Assembly: GCA_963843805.1 (NCBI GenBank) | Contig: CAWJLY010000001.1 | Location: forward strand, 310,001 to 374,000 | Length of the DNA: 64,000 nucleotides | Source of the DNA: Ideonella_A sp963843805 | Lineage (GTDB): Bacteria; Pseudomonadota; Gammaproteobacteria; Burkholderiales; Burkholderiaceae_C | Reading direction: 5' to 3' | In this document: piece after piece, positions 55,599-64,000 of the stretch | Position numbering within the stretch: position 1 is the stretch's first letter | Layout of the letters: every line of letters begins with the position of its first letter | Translations under genes and position numbers: made by a program | Notes under the pieces: model-generated | The model's input: only the letters and a program-made list of their open reading frames with translations | Told to the model about the DNA's origin: nothing | Databases searched by the model: none

Positions 55599-56871
55599 AT
55601 GACCATCCTGACCCGCGCGCAGTGCGAACAGACTGACGCCGCCGACCCGCTCGCGCCGCTGCGCGAGCAGTTCGAGCTGCCGGCCGGCACGATCTATCTC
55701 GACGGCAACTCGCTCGGCGCGCTGCCGCGCGGCCACCGCGGCCCGCGTGCAGCAGCTGATCGCCGACGAATGGGGCCGCGAGCTGATCAGCAGCTGGAAC
55801 AGCGCCGGCTGGATCGACCTGCCGCAGCGCGTCGGCGACAAGATCGCGCGGCTGGTCGGCGCCGGCGGCGGGCGAACTGGTGGTCGCCGATTCGACCTCG
55901 GTCAACCTGTTCAAGGTGCTCAGCGCGGCGATCGAGATCGCCCGCAGCCGATGCGCCGGGGCGCAAGCTGATCGTCTCCGAACGCAGCAATTTTCCGACC
56001 GACCTGTATATCGCCAGCAGCCTGGCCCGCCAGCACGGCATGCACCTGCTGCTCGCCGACGCCGACGATATTCCGGCGCTGCTGCAGGACCGGCCGGCCA
56101 TCCTGCTGCTGACCCAGGTCAACTACCGCAGCGGCCGCCTGCACGACATGGCCGCGTTGACCCGCGCTGGCGCACGACAACGGCGTGCTGACGGTCTGGG
56201 ACCTCGCCCACAGCGCCGGCGCACTGCCGGTCGACCTGAACGGCAGCGATGCCGATTTCGCCGTCGGCTGCGGCTACAAATATCTGAACGGCGGTCCGGG
56301 CGCGCCGGCCTTCGTCTGGGCCCATGCCCGCCATGCCGAACGCTTCTGCGCAGCCGCTGGCCGGCTGGATGGGGCATGCCGCGCCGTTCGAGTTCACGCC
56401 CGACTACCGGCCGGCCCCCGGCATCGACCGCTACCTGTGCGGCACGCCGCCGCTGCTGTCGATGGCGGCGCTCGAATGCGGCGTCGACACGGTGCTGGCA
56501 GCGCGAGCCGCTGGGCGGCATGGCCGCGCTGCGCGACGAAGTCGATCGCCTTGTGCGAGCTGTTCATCGCCCGTGTCGAAGCGCTGCTGTGTCGGCCACG
56601 GCCTGCGAGCTGCGATCGCCGCGCGACGCCGGCGCAGCGCGGCAGCCAGGTCAGCTTCTGCGCACGCCGAACGCCTATCCGGTGATGCAGGCGCTTGATC
56701 GCCGCGGCGTGATCGGCGATTTTCGCGCCCCCGACCTCCTGCGCTTCGGCTTCACGCCGCTGTATACGCGCTACGTCGACGTCTGGGACGCGGTCGAGCA
56801 GCTGGTCGAGGTGCTGCAGAGCGGCGAATGGCGCGAGCCGCGCTTCAGTCAGCGGTGCGGCGGTGACATGA
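55599..56871 (+). CDS. kynU: Kynureninase (at least 13 single-base insertions as written)
   Basis: KynU cleaves kynurenine to anthranilate and alanine using PLP. Segments recognisable in order are LDGNSLGALPR, ISSWNSAGWIDLPQRVGD, DSTSVNLFKVLSAA, RSNFPTDLYIA, TQVNYRSGRLHDMAALT, VWDLAHSAGALPVDL, the PLP lysine in GCGYKYLNGGPGAP, YLCGTPPLLSMAALECG and GVIGDFRAPDLLRFGFTPLY. Frames change about every 100 bases (near 55731, 55871, 55946, 56166, 56347, 56501, 56538, 56590, 56606, 56631, 56659, 56666 and 56856). Removing one base at each gives 419 residues and a TGA overlapping the kynA ATG. The DNA is extremely GC-rich. Confidence 0.85.
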
Positions 56872-57734
56872 GCGATGCCGCGCCGACCCGCGGCCGCGCA
56901 GCAGGTCGGTCGGACGCACGACGGCGCGCAGCTCGATTTCAGCGCCGAGATGAGCTATGCCGACTACCTGCAGCTCGATCAGCTTGCTCGTCGGCCCAGA
57001 AGCCGCTGTCGCCCGACCACAACGAGATGCTGTTCATCGTCCAGCACCAGACCAGCGAGCTGTGGATGAAGCTGATGCTGCACGAGCTGTCAGCGGCGAT
57101 CGCCAGCGCTGGCCGCCGATCGAGCTGCCGCGCGCGTTCAAGATGCTGGCCCGGGTCAGCCGGATCATGGAGCAGCTGGTGCACGCCTGGGACGTGCTGG
57201 CGACGATGACGCCGCCCGAATACAGCGCGATCCGGCCCTACCTGAGCAGCAGCAGCGGCTTCCAGAGCTGGCAGTACCGCTGCATCGAATTCAAGCTCGG
57301 CAACAAGAATGCGGCGATGCTGAAGCCGCATTCGCACCGCCCCGAACTGCTCGCGCAGGTCGAGGCGGCCTGGCGCGCGCCGTCGCTGTACGACGAGGCG
57401 CTGCGCCTGCTCGCGCGCCGCGGCCTCGCGATCGCCGAGCGCCATCTGCAACGCGACTGGACCGAGCCGCAGCAGGCCGATCCGGCGGTCGAGGCGGCCT
57501 GGCTGGTCGTCTACCGCAATCCGCAGCAGCACTGGGACCTGTACCAGCTCGGCGAGGAACTGACCGACCTCGAGGATGCCTTCCGCCTATGGCGCTTCCG
57601 CCACGTGACGACGGTCGAGCGCATCATCGGCTTCAAGCGCGGCACCGGCGGCACCAGCGGGGTCGGCTATCTGCGCAAGATGCTCGACGTGGTGCTGTTT
57701 CCCGGAGATCTGGTCGCTGCGAACCAGCCTGTGA
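56868..57734 (+). CDS. kynA: Tryptophan 2,3-dioxygenase (six single-base insertions as written)
   Basis: KynA is a heme dioxygenase that opens the tryptophan ring to N-formylkynurenine, the first step toward kynurenine. Recognisable are MSYADYLQLDQLL, EMLFIVQHQTSELWMKLMLHEL, EYSAIRPYLSSSSGFQSWQYR, VEAAWLVVYRNPQQHWDLYQLGEEL and ERIIGFKRGTGGTSGVGYLRKML. Extra bases near 56892, 56983, 56990, 57108, 57121 and 57704; removing them gives 286 residues ending FPEIWSLRTSL. No formamidase gene (kynB) is seen in the window. Confidence 0.88.
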
Positions 57735-57785
57735 CGCGCGGCAGCGCCGGTCGGCCGTCGATGCGCGGCGAATAGACTCGGCGCG

Positions 57786-60040
57786 ATGCCCGCACCGACA
57801 TCCGCCGCGCACCCTGCACCTCCCCGATCCCCGCCACCGGCAGCGCATCCCGCCGACATCGACCCCGCGCAGGTCGAGCGGATCCGCCAGGCCGCCTACC
57901 TGCTGCCGCAGGTCGTCGCGCCTGCCGACCTGCAGGTCGACGGAGCCGCGGCAACCGACGAGCTGCTCGACCAACGCGGCTTCGTGCTGCTGCAGAAGGC
58001 GGCCGCCGGCGCGCCGGCCGAGCCGCTGGATCGCTGCCGAGCTGATCGGCACCGCGCGCTGCGGCATCTCGACGCCGTCGGCAGCGGCCGCGGCGTCCGG
58101 GCGCAGATGCTGGCGCGCCATGCCCGCCTCGACGCAGCTCGGCATCCGGCGCAACAGTGGCAATGGCTGGCAGCGCCTGCATCAGCCAGCAGCTGACGCT
58201 GCGACTCGGGCACAGCCAGCAGCCGTGGCAGATGCAGGTTGCCTACCTCGCGCCGATCGATGCCGCTGCGGTCTGGCGCTTCTTCCGCGATGGCGACGAA
58301 GCCGCGCTGCTCGGCGCGGTCGGCGCGTCGCCGGGCTATGCCGCTGGCCGACGCGCTTGCGGGCACGCCTGGATACGCTGGTCGACCAGGCCGCCGCCGA
58401 TCAATCCGGCGCGCATGGAATCGCTGCTGCCGGGCCTGCAGGCCGAATGCGCGTTGCCGCGCCCGTTCGGTCGAACTCGCAAGCCGGCTGCGAACGCGCC
58501 TTCAGCCGCTGGGCCAACCGGGTCAACGAGCTCGATACGCTCGACGATCTGACGATCGAGCTGCGCTTCCAGGGCTATCCGGACAGTTTTCCGCATGGCG
58601 CGCCGGCTCGGCCGCAAGGTGACGATCTTTGTCGGCCCGCCGAACAGCGGCAAGACGCACGCCGCATTCGAGCGCCTCGCGCACGGCGCGCGAGCGGCTG
58701 CTATCTGGCGCCGCTGCGTCTGCTCGCGCTCGAAGGCCGCGACCGGCTGCAGGCGCGCGGCGTCGCCTGTTCGCTGCTGACCGGCGAGGAAAGCGTGCCG
58801 TCAGAGGGCGCCCGGCTGGTCTCGAGCACGATCGAGATGCTCGGCACGCGAAACGCCGTCGCAGGTGGCGGTGATCGACGAAGCGCAGATGCTGTTCGAC
58901 AGCTCGCGCGGCTGGGCCTGGACGCAGGCGATCGTCGGCGTGCCGGCCGAGGAACTGCTGATCATCTGCTCGGCCCATGCGGTGCCGGCCATCGAGAACC
59001 TGCTCGGCCTGTGCGGCGAGCAGGCCGCAGGTGCGCCACTTCGAGCGCAAGCAGCCGATCCAGCTGCTTGCCGGCGCCGATCCCGATGAGCGGCCTGCGC
59101 ACCGGCGACGCGGTGGTCGCGTTCAGCCGCCGCGACGTGCTGATGCTGCGCGACCAGGTCGCCGCCGAAGGCCACAGCGTCTCGGTGATCTATGGCGCGC
59201 TGCCGCCGGAAGTCAGGCGCCGCGAGGCCGAACGCTTTGCACAGGGACATGCCGCCATCCTGATCGCCACCGATGCCATCGGCATGGGGCTGAACCTGCC
59301 GATCCGACGCGTGCTGTTCAGCACCCTGACCAAGTTCGACGGCGTCGGCGACCGCACCCTCGACGAATCGGAGGTTCATCAGATCGCCGGGCGGGCCGGC
59401 CGCTACGGCCTGCAGGAAGAAGGATTTGCCGGCGTGATGAAGGATGCCGAGCCGCAGGCCGCGCAAGATGCTGAAGGAGCTGATGCAGACGCCGCCGCGT
59501 GCGCCGCGCGACTTCAAGGCCGCCGTGGCACCGAACTGGTGGCATGTCGAGACCATCGCGAACCGCCTCGGCAAGAACCAGCTCGGCGCGGTGCTCGGCG
59601 TCTTCATGGCGCAACTGCAGCTCGACGACGCCCATTTCGAAGTCGCCGAGCTGGATCCAGATGGTGTCGATCGCCGAGCACCTGGACCAGCGGGCCGCCG
59701 CGCTGTCGCTGCGCGAGCGCTTCACCTATTCGCAGGCACCGGTCGATTCGCGCAGCGACGAGCAGCTGCAGCATTTTCTCGGCTGGACCGAAGCCCACGC
59801 GCTGCCGGCCGGGTCGACAGCCCGTGGTTCCTCGACGAGGTCGACGAACACAGCCGGCTCGACCGCATGGAACAGGCGCTGCGCGCCTGCACGCTGTGGC
59901 TGTGGCTGGATCTGCGCTTCCCGGCCATCTACGGCCATCTCGATGCGGTGACCGACCTGCGCCGCCGCCTCAACGACGGCATCGAGCGCCAATTGAAAGG
60001 CAAGAAGCCGCTTTGGCGGGCTCGCGGCCGCCGCGGCTGA
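57786..60040 (+). CDS. SUV3-like DEAD/DExH helicase (many frameshifts; N-terminal part uncertain)
   Basis: From about 58330 on, corrected frames match bacterial SUV3-like RNA/DNA helicases: Walker A IFVGPPNSGKTHAAFERL, CYLAPLRLLALEGRDRL, LTGEESVPSEGA, Walker B VAVIDEAQMLFD, VAFSRRDVLMLRDQV, IATDAIGMGLNLPIRRVLFSTLTKFDG, the motif VI region VHQIAGRAGRYG, and a SUV3 C-terminal helical domain (QALRACTLWLWLDLRFP). Extra bases are clear near 58469, 58491, 58603, 58849, 59027, 59067, 59461 and 59654, with one shift near 59815 that is a deletion or double insertion. The first 180 residues (57786-58330) have no recognised motif and could be a separate small gene. Confidence 0.72.
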
Positions 60041-62213
60041 TCACGGCGCGCTCAGCAGCGCTTCGAAGGCCTCGGCCCGCACCGGCCGGGAAAACAGAAA
60101 GCCCTGCGCAAAATCGCAGCCGGCGGCGGCCAGCAGCGCCAGTTGCTGGTCGGTCTCGACCCCTTCGGCGATCACCTTCATGCCCAGTTCATGCGCCATC
60201 ACGATGATGGCCTTGCACAACGCCAGATCCTTGGTCGCGGTGCCCAGGTGTGAAACAAAGGTTCGGTCTATTTTCAGATAGTCGATTTCATAACGCTGCA
60301 AGTAGGACAACGATGAATAACCGGTGCCAAAGTCGTCGAGCGACACACCGATCCCGGCTGCGCGCAATTCGTGCAACTGCTGCTCGCTGCTCGATGCCGG
60401 GGCGAGCAAGGCACCTTCGGTGATTTCGACGACCAGGGCCTGGCCAGGCAAACCAAGCTCGTGCAACAGATCGAACCAGCGTTGCTGGCCGCCCAGCGAC
60501 TGGATGAACTGCACCGGCGACTTGTTGACACTGATCTGGAAGTCGGGATCGATCTGGGCACGCCATTGCCTCAGCTGCGCGGCCACCTGCGCAAAGATCC
60601 AGTCGCCAATCTCGACGATCAGTCCGGTCGACTCGGCAATCGGGATGAATTCGGCCGGGCTGACCAGCCCGCGCGTCGGATGCTGCCAACGGATCAGCGC
60701 CTCGGCCTTGCCGATGCGGCCGCTGGCAATGTCGACGATCGGCTGATAGACCACGAAGAACTGCTCTTCGGTCAACGCATTGCGCAGATCGTTGGCCAGA
60801 ATCCGGCGATTCTGCGCAGCTTCTTCGAGCGACGCGGTGAAGTGCTCGACCCGGTTGCGGCCGCTGTCCTTGGCGACATACAAGGCCTGGTCGGCATGCT
60901 TGAACAACTGATCGACATCGCTTGCATCGTCGGGATACAAGGTGATGCCGATGCTGGCCGAGACGAATGCCATTTCGTCGCCGAGCCGAAACCCCGTCGA
61001 CAACGAATGAACGATCTTCTGCGCGATCTCGTCGGCCCGTTCGGGATCGTTCATCTCGGACAGGATGACGGTGAACTCGTCACCGCCGAGCCGGCCCACG
61101 GTATCGACATCGCGCACACAACTGCTGATCCGCTCGGCCGCCTCGAACCAGCAACTGATCGCCCATGGCGTGGCCGACGCTGTCGTTGACCTGCTTGAAA
61201 TGGTCGAGATCGATGAACAGCAAGGCCAGTTGCGAACGGGCGCGCCGCGTCTTCTTGATCGCCTGCTCGAGCCGGTCGTGCAACATGCGCCGATTGGGCA
61301 GTCCGGTCAGCGGATCGAAATTGGCTTGATGCCAGATCAGCGCCTCGGACTTCTTGCGCTCGCCAATGTCGGTGTGGGTGCCGACCATGCGTGTCGGCCG
61401 TCCTTGCTCGTCGCGGCCGATCACCAGCCCGCGGGCCAGAATCCATTTCCAGCTGCCGTCCTTGCATTGAATGCGGTGCTCGCTGACGTAGGCCGGCGTC
61501 GAACCGTCGAAATGAGACTGGCGGGCCCGCAGCATGCGCTCCCGATCGTCGGGGTGGGTGCGCTGGTCGAAGGTTGCGGCCAGCGCCGGCAATTCATCCT
61601 CGGCAAAACCGTACATTTCGCAGAAGCGGGCCGAAAAAGTCTCGACGCCGCTGACCAGGTTCCAGTCCCACGCCCCGTCGCCGGTGCTTTCCAACGCCAG
61701 TTTCCAAAGCTTGTCGCGATCGCGCAGCGCGGCCTCGGCCAGCGTTCGCGCCGTGATGTCGAGCGCCACGCCGACCCTCACCACGCCGCGGGCGTCATGC
61801 GAAACAACCGAAGACGTCATCTGCACCCACTTGCGGGTGCCGTCTGCCAACACGATCCGGAACGCGACGTCGAGCGTCTGGTCGGCCGCGATGGCCGCTT
61901 GCCAGCGTTCACGAAGCAACGCGTAGTCGCCGCGGTGGCGCATGCGGCCCAGCAGTTCCCCATCGGCCATCACCGCCTGCGGTGTGACGCCATACAGCGT
62001 GCGAACACCTTCACTGACGAAGGTGTAACGCTTCACCCTCTGCGGCGTGATGAGCAGGCGGTACAAGACGCCCGGCACATGTGAGGTCAGCGTGCGGAAA
62101 TCTTCTTCGCTGCGTCGCAATGCCGTCTCGGCACTGACACGGTCGGTGGCTTGTTCGGCCGCAGCCTCTACGGCCGGTGGGCAAGTCGGCAGCGGATCGA
62201 CGGGCGACGACAT
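60041..62213 (-). CDS. PAS-PAS-GGDEF-EAL protein for cyclic di-GMP turnover (one frameshift near 61148)
   Basis: A 723-residue signalling protein after correction. Two PAS domains (about residues 30-150 and 160-290) precede GGDEF with RLGGDEFTVILSEM and an intact active site, and EAL with KAEALIRWQHPTRG, DDFGTGYSSLSYL and LKIDRTFVSHLG, also apparently intact. No membrane helix, so cytoplasmic. It could both make and degrade c-di-GMP. One extra base near 61148 (between CTG and TTC codons) splits the GGDEF domain. Converges with the helicase gene with no gap. Confidence 0.9.
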
Positions 62214-62257
62214 CTGCAGGGGTGTCTTGTTGCTTGCGAGGTGGTTATCGACGCGGG

Positions 62258-62989
62258 TCAGACAAGCCTTGGCTCGCTCGCTTCAGGCCGGCCCGCAAGC
62301 TGCCGACCGACGGCCGGGTCCGGCGCGCTGTCGTTGTGCTGACCGGCCGTACCGAGGTGCTGTTTCGACGTGATCCCCATCGAGACATAGATGCTGGTTA
62401 CCGCCTCGACGCCAAGGTTGGCCGGGCTGACCCAGTCCTGCGGCACGTACAACAGGCCGCCACCAACCGGGATCGGTGCCGTTGGCACCAGCACGCCCAC
62501 ATAGGCCTGCCCCCCGACGTTGACCGGCTCGGGCGTCGACAACAAGCCGAGCACGGCTGCACCGCCAGTTCCGCCGAAATGCAGCCAGACCGGACTCATC
62601 GAACGGGTTTGCGACTTGTCGCGCTGGGCCAGCAGATCGACAAAACGCTTGGCCATGTCGTAGATCTTGCCGACCAGCGGAATGCGCGTGATGATGCGGT
62701 TGAAGACGCGCGACAAGACTCTGCGCAGTCGGGTCTGCACCAGGATGCCGAGCGCGAAGATCAACAGCACGACAACCAGCACGCCGACCAGATAGGCCAC
62801 CCAGACGCTGCCCGCGCCACCGAAGCCGATCGCCACCAGCATCCGCCCGATCAGGCTGCCTGGGCCGAACCAGGCGTACATCAGCCGCGCAGCCCAGACA
62901 CAGACCGCAATCGTCGCGATCAGAGGCAGGGCTGCCAGCAGACCGGTCAGAAAGGTCTTCAACAATTCACGGGACGAGTCGTTCGACAT
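62258..62989 (-). CDS. DUF502 family membrane protein
   Basis: A 243-residue protein with two N-terminal membrane segments (FLTGLLAALPLIATIAVCVWAA and WVAYLVGVLVVVLLIFALGIL) and the family motif IPLVGKIYDMAKRFVDLL, followed by a conserved beta-rich domain (YVGVLVPTAPIPVGGGLLYVP). The C-terminal 35 residues are low in conservation. Function unknown; homologs are widespread in proteobacteria and plants. Confidence 0.87.
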   Translation of the reverse strand: MSNDSSRELLKTFLTGLLAALPLIATIAVCVWAARLMYAWFGPGSLIGRMLVAIGFGGAGSVWVAYLVGVLVVVLLIFALGILVQTRLRRVLSRVFNRIITRIPLVGKIYDMAKRFVDLLAQRDKSQTRSMSPVWLHFGGTGGAAVLGLLSTPEPVNVGGQAYVGVLVPTAPIPVGGGLLYVPQDWVSPANLGVEAVTSIYVSMGITSKQHLGTAGQHNDSAPDPAVGRQLAGRPEASEPRLV

Positions 62990-63080
62990 GGCAAGAGTGG
63001 CCTCGGGTGTTGATCAGGCGGCGCCCAAGGACAGATCAGCGCCACCGGCGCACGGCCCGACGCCGAGGCCCGCGCGAGGT

Positions 63081-63824
63081 TCAGGCGGCGGCGGAATGCC
63101 GATTGGCATGGCGCTGAATCATCGCAGCCATGTGATGGAGCGATGTCAGGTGGACATGGATCAGCCCGAGTGCGCCGCTGCGATGCAGTTCCAGCACCGC
63201 CGAATTGGCCAGGTTGGCGAGTTTGCTGGCGTCGACCGTGAGGAAACCATCAACCGTCAGATTTTCGCCGCTGGGCAGCGTGACATCGGCCTTCATGTCG
63301 GTGAACAGACCCATTGCCTGCAACCGTTCGCACATGGCCAAGGTGCGCTTGGCCTCGGCGTCGAACGCCTGCAAAAACTCGATTGCCTGTACCAGCAGCG
63401 GCGCCTGCTCGCCGTCGGCGGTGAACAGCGGTTCACCCTCGGTGTCATTCAGGCCCGGCCACTGGGCATCGATGTAGACGCCGATCTGGTCACTGCCGGG
63501 CAGCGGCGAGGTCAGCCAGGGCAGGCGGCGGAAAAACGCCGGCAGATAAGGCGCATCCCACTGCGCATCTTTGACGAACAGATTGTCGTTCGGCACCAGA
63601 CCGAGCAGCGCCGCTGGCGAGATCTGCGGGTTGCCGGCGGTGGGTCGCACAAAGATGATCGGGAAGGCAAGTGACGCCTGCGGAATCTCGACCGCGTTCA
63701 GGTACACCGCGTGGGTCTGTCCAAGCATCGCCATATCGACGTTGGGCTTGAGCTTCTTGTGGCGGTGAAGTTGTGCATTGACTTGCACCGGCTCCCGGTA
63801 AAGAGGCTGGATTTGGCTGGTCAT
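63081..63824 (-). CDS. SapC-family protein
   Basis: A 247-residue protein recognisable as SapC from FPIIFVRPTAGNPQISPAALLGL, NLFVKDAQWDAPYLPAFFRRLPW and the C-terminal region with FLTVDASKLANLANSAVLELHRSGALGLIHVHL (by pattern). Named for Campylobacter surface-layer protein work, but its role in this type of bacterium is unknown. The ATG at 63824 overlaps the stop of the upstream gene (ATGA). Confidence 0.82.
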   Translation of the reverse strand: MTSQIQPLYREPVQVNAQLHRHKKLKPNVDMAMLGQTHAVYLNAVEIPQASLAFPIIFVRPTAGNPQISPAALLGLVPNDNLFVKDAQWDAPYLPAFFRRLPWLTSPLPGSDQIGVYIDAQWPGLNDTEGEPLFTADGEQAPLLVQAIEFLQAFDAEAKRTLAMCERLQAMGLFTDMKADVTLPSGENLTVDGFLTVDASKLANLANSAVLELHRSGALGLIHVHLTSLHHMAAMIQRHANRHSAAA

Positions 63825-64000
63825 GAGTCGGCAGGATCCGGATTGAGAACGGGCAATTGTGATTCCTCGATGCGCGAGGCGTGGACGCGATCGATCCGTT
63901 TGCCTTCCATTTCGACCACCTGAAAGCGCCAATGCTCCCAATCAACGGCATCGGCGGTCACCGGCACGCGTCCGAGCAACAACATGATCATGCCGGCCAG
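63821..64000 (-). CDS. CorC/HlyC-type transporter-associated domain protein, C-terminal end (partial)
   Basis: The last 59 codons of a gene entering from the right edge. They read LAGMIMLLLGRVPVTADAV, then WEHWRFQVVEMEGKRIDRV, the usual pattern of the CorC_HlyC C-terminal domain of CNNM/hemolysin-C-like proteins. The tail ends PVLNPDPADS and its TGA overlaps the SapC start. Only the end is visible, so the full domain set is unknown. Confidence 0.7.
   Translation of the reverse strand: MAGMIMLLLGRVPVTADAVDWEHWRFQVVEMEGKRIDRVHASRIEESQLPVLNPDPADS

Noticed and set aside
55599..57734. kynU and kynA as true pseudogenes
   Set aside because: Only +1 insertions are seen, with no loss of catalytic segments; lengths and overlaps are restored exactly when single bases are removed.
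1..64000. CRISPR arrays, tRNA/rRNA genes, insertion sequences, phage or integrase genes
   Set aside because: I looked for regularly spaced repeats, cloverleaf-like stretches, transposases and integrases and saw none; a covariance-model search would be needed to exclude small RNAs.

Overview
The window reads as a chromosome segment of a GC-rich Gram-negative bacterium. Outer-membrane functions are plentiful: Kdo and heptose transferases for LPS core, a MipA/OmpV-like protein, a two-partner secretion pair, an aryl-polyene type pigment-lipid pathway and a LolA-like carrier. The order algC-waaC-waaA, the aat-bpt pair, the KynU/KynA pair and the complete System I ccm operon suggest a betaproteobacterium (Burkholderiales/Rhodocyclales-like). 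No rRNA, tRNA or marker in the window proves this. I saw no phage, insertion sequence, CRISPR array or tRNA gene.

Layout. 0-0.4 kb: 3' end of glnS, followed by a pair of large structured hairpins. 0.8-8.3 kb (minus): class A PBP, transglutaminase/TPR lipoprotein, waaA, waaC, algC. 8.5-11.5 kb (plus): alkylation-repair genes (Ada-domain/AraC/AlkA fusion, ogt) and an EamA permease. 11.5-15 kb: a small unknown protein, the N-degron transferases aat and bpt, and small enzymes ending in a truncated GFA remnant. 15-21 kb: LhgO-like oxidase (minus), then an overlapping plus-strand block of methyltransferase, FAD oxidoreductase, MipA-like protein, PlsC-type acyltransferase and GT2. 21-27.2 kb (minus): dipeptide transporter in the order dppB-C-D-F-A, with a second copy of the paired hairpin element between dppC and dppD. 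27.3-39.5 kb: a GNAT gene, then a minus-strand aryl-polyene-like type II fatty acid/polyketide cluster (ACP, membrane protein, AMP-ligase, two dehydratases, acyltransferase, LolA-like, MMPL exporter, polysaccharide deacetylase, methyltransferase, ketosynthase, chain-length-factor-like protein, ketoreductase). 39.8-47.7 kb (plus): PAP2 phosphatase and ccmABCDEFGHI. 47.8-55.4 kb (minus): CHAT protease, TpsA and TpsB as a three-gene cassette. 55.6-60 kb (plus): kynU, kynA and a SUV3-like helicase in a very GC-rich stretch. 60-64 kb (minus): PAS-GGDEF-EAL protein, DUF502, SapC-like protein and the end of a CorC-like protein.

Two things stand out. First, four hairpins in two loci share an internal-loop core (AGTAAAGGAGG on one strand side, GGGACATGGA on the other) but have unrelated long stems. 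At each locus two copies face each other around a small central hairpin. I cannot assign them to a named family. Second, more than 30 single-base insertions break otherwise well-conserved genes. They are sparse over most of the window, dense in dpp and extremely dense in kynU-kynA-helicase. After removal of one base per site, gene lengths and 4-base start/stop overlaps are restored. This fits unpolished insertion-type sequence errors in high-GC DNA better than gene decay. Frameshifted genes are therefore annotated as genes, with the positions given.

The genes form a few working groups: envelope construction (PBP, LPS core, aryl-polyene lipid and its export), cytochrome c maturation, peptide uptake, tryptophan catabolism and DNA alkylation repair.
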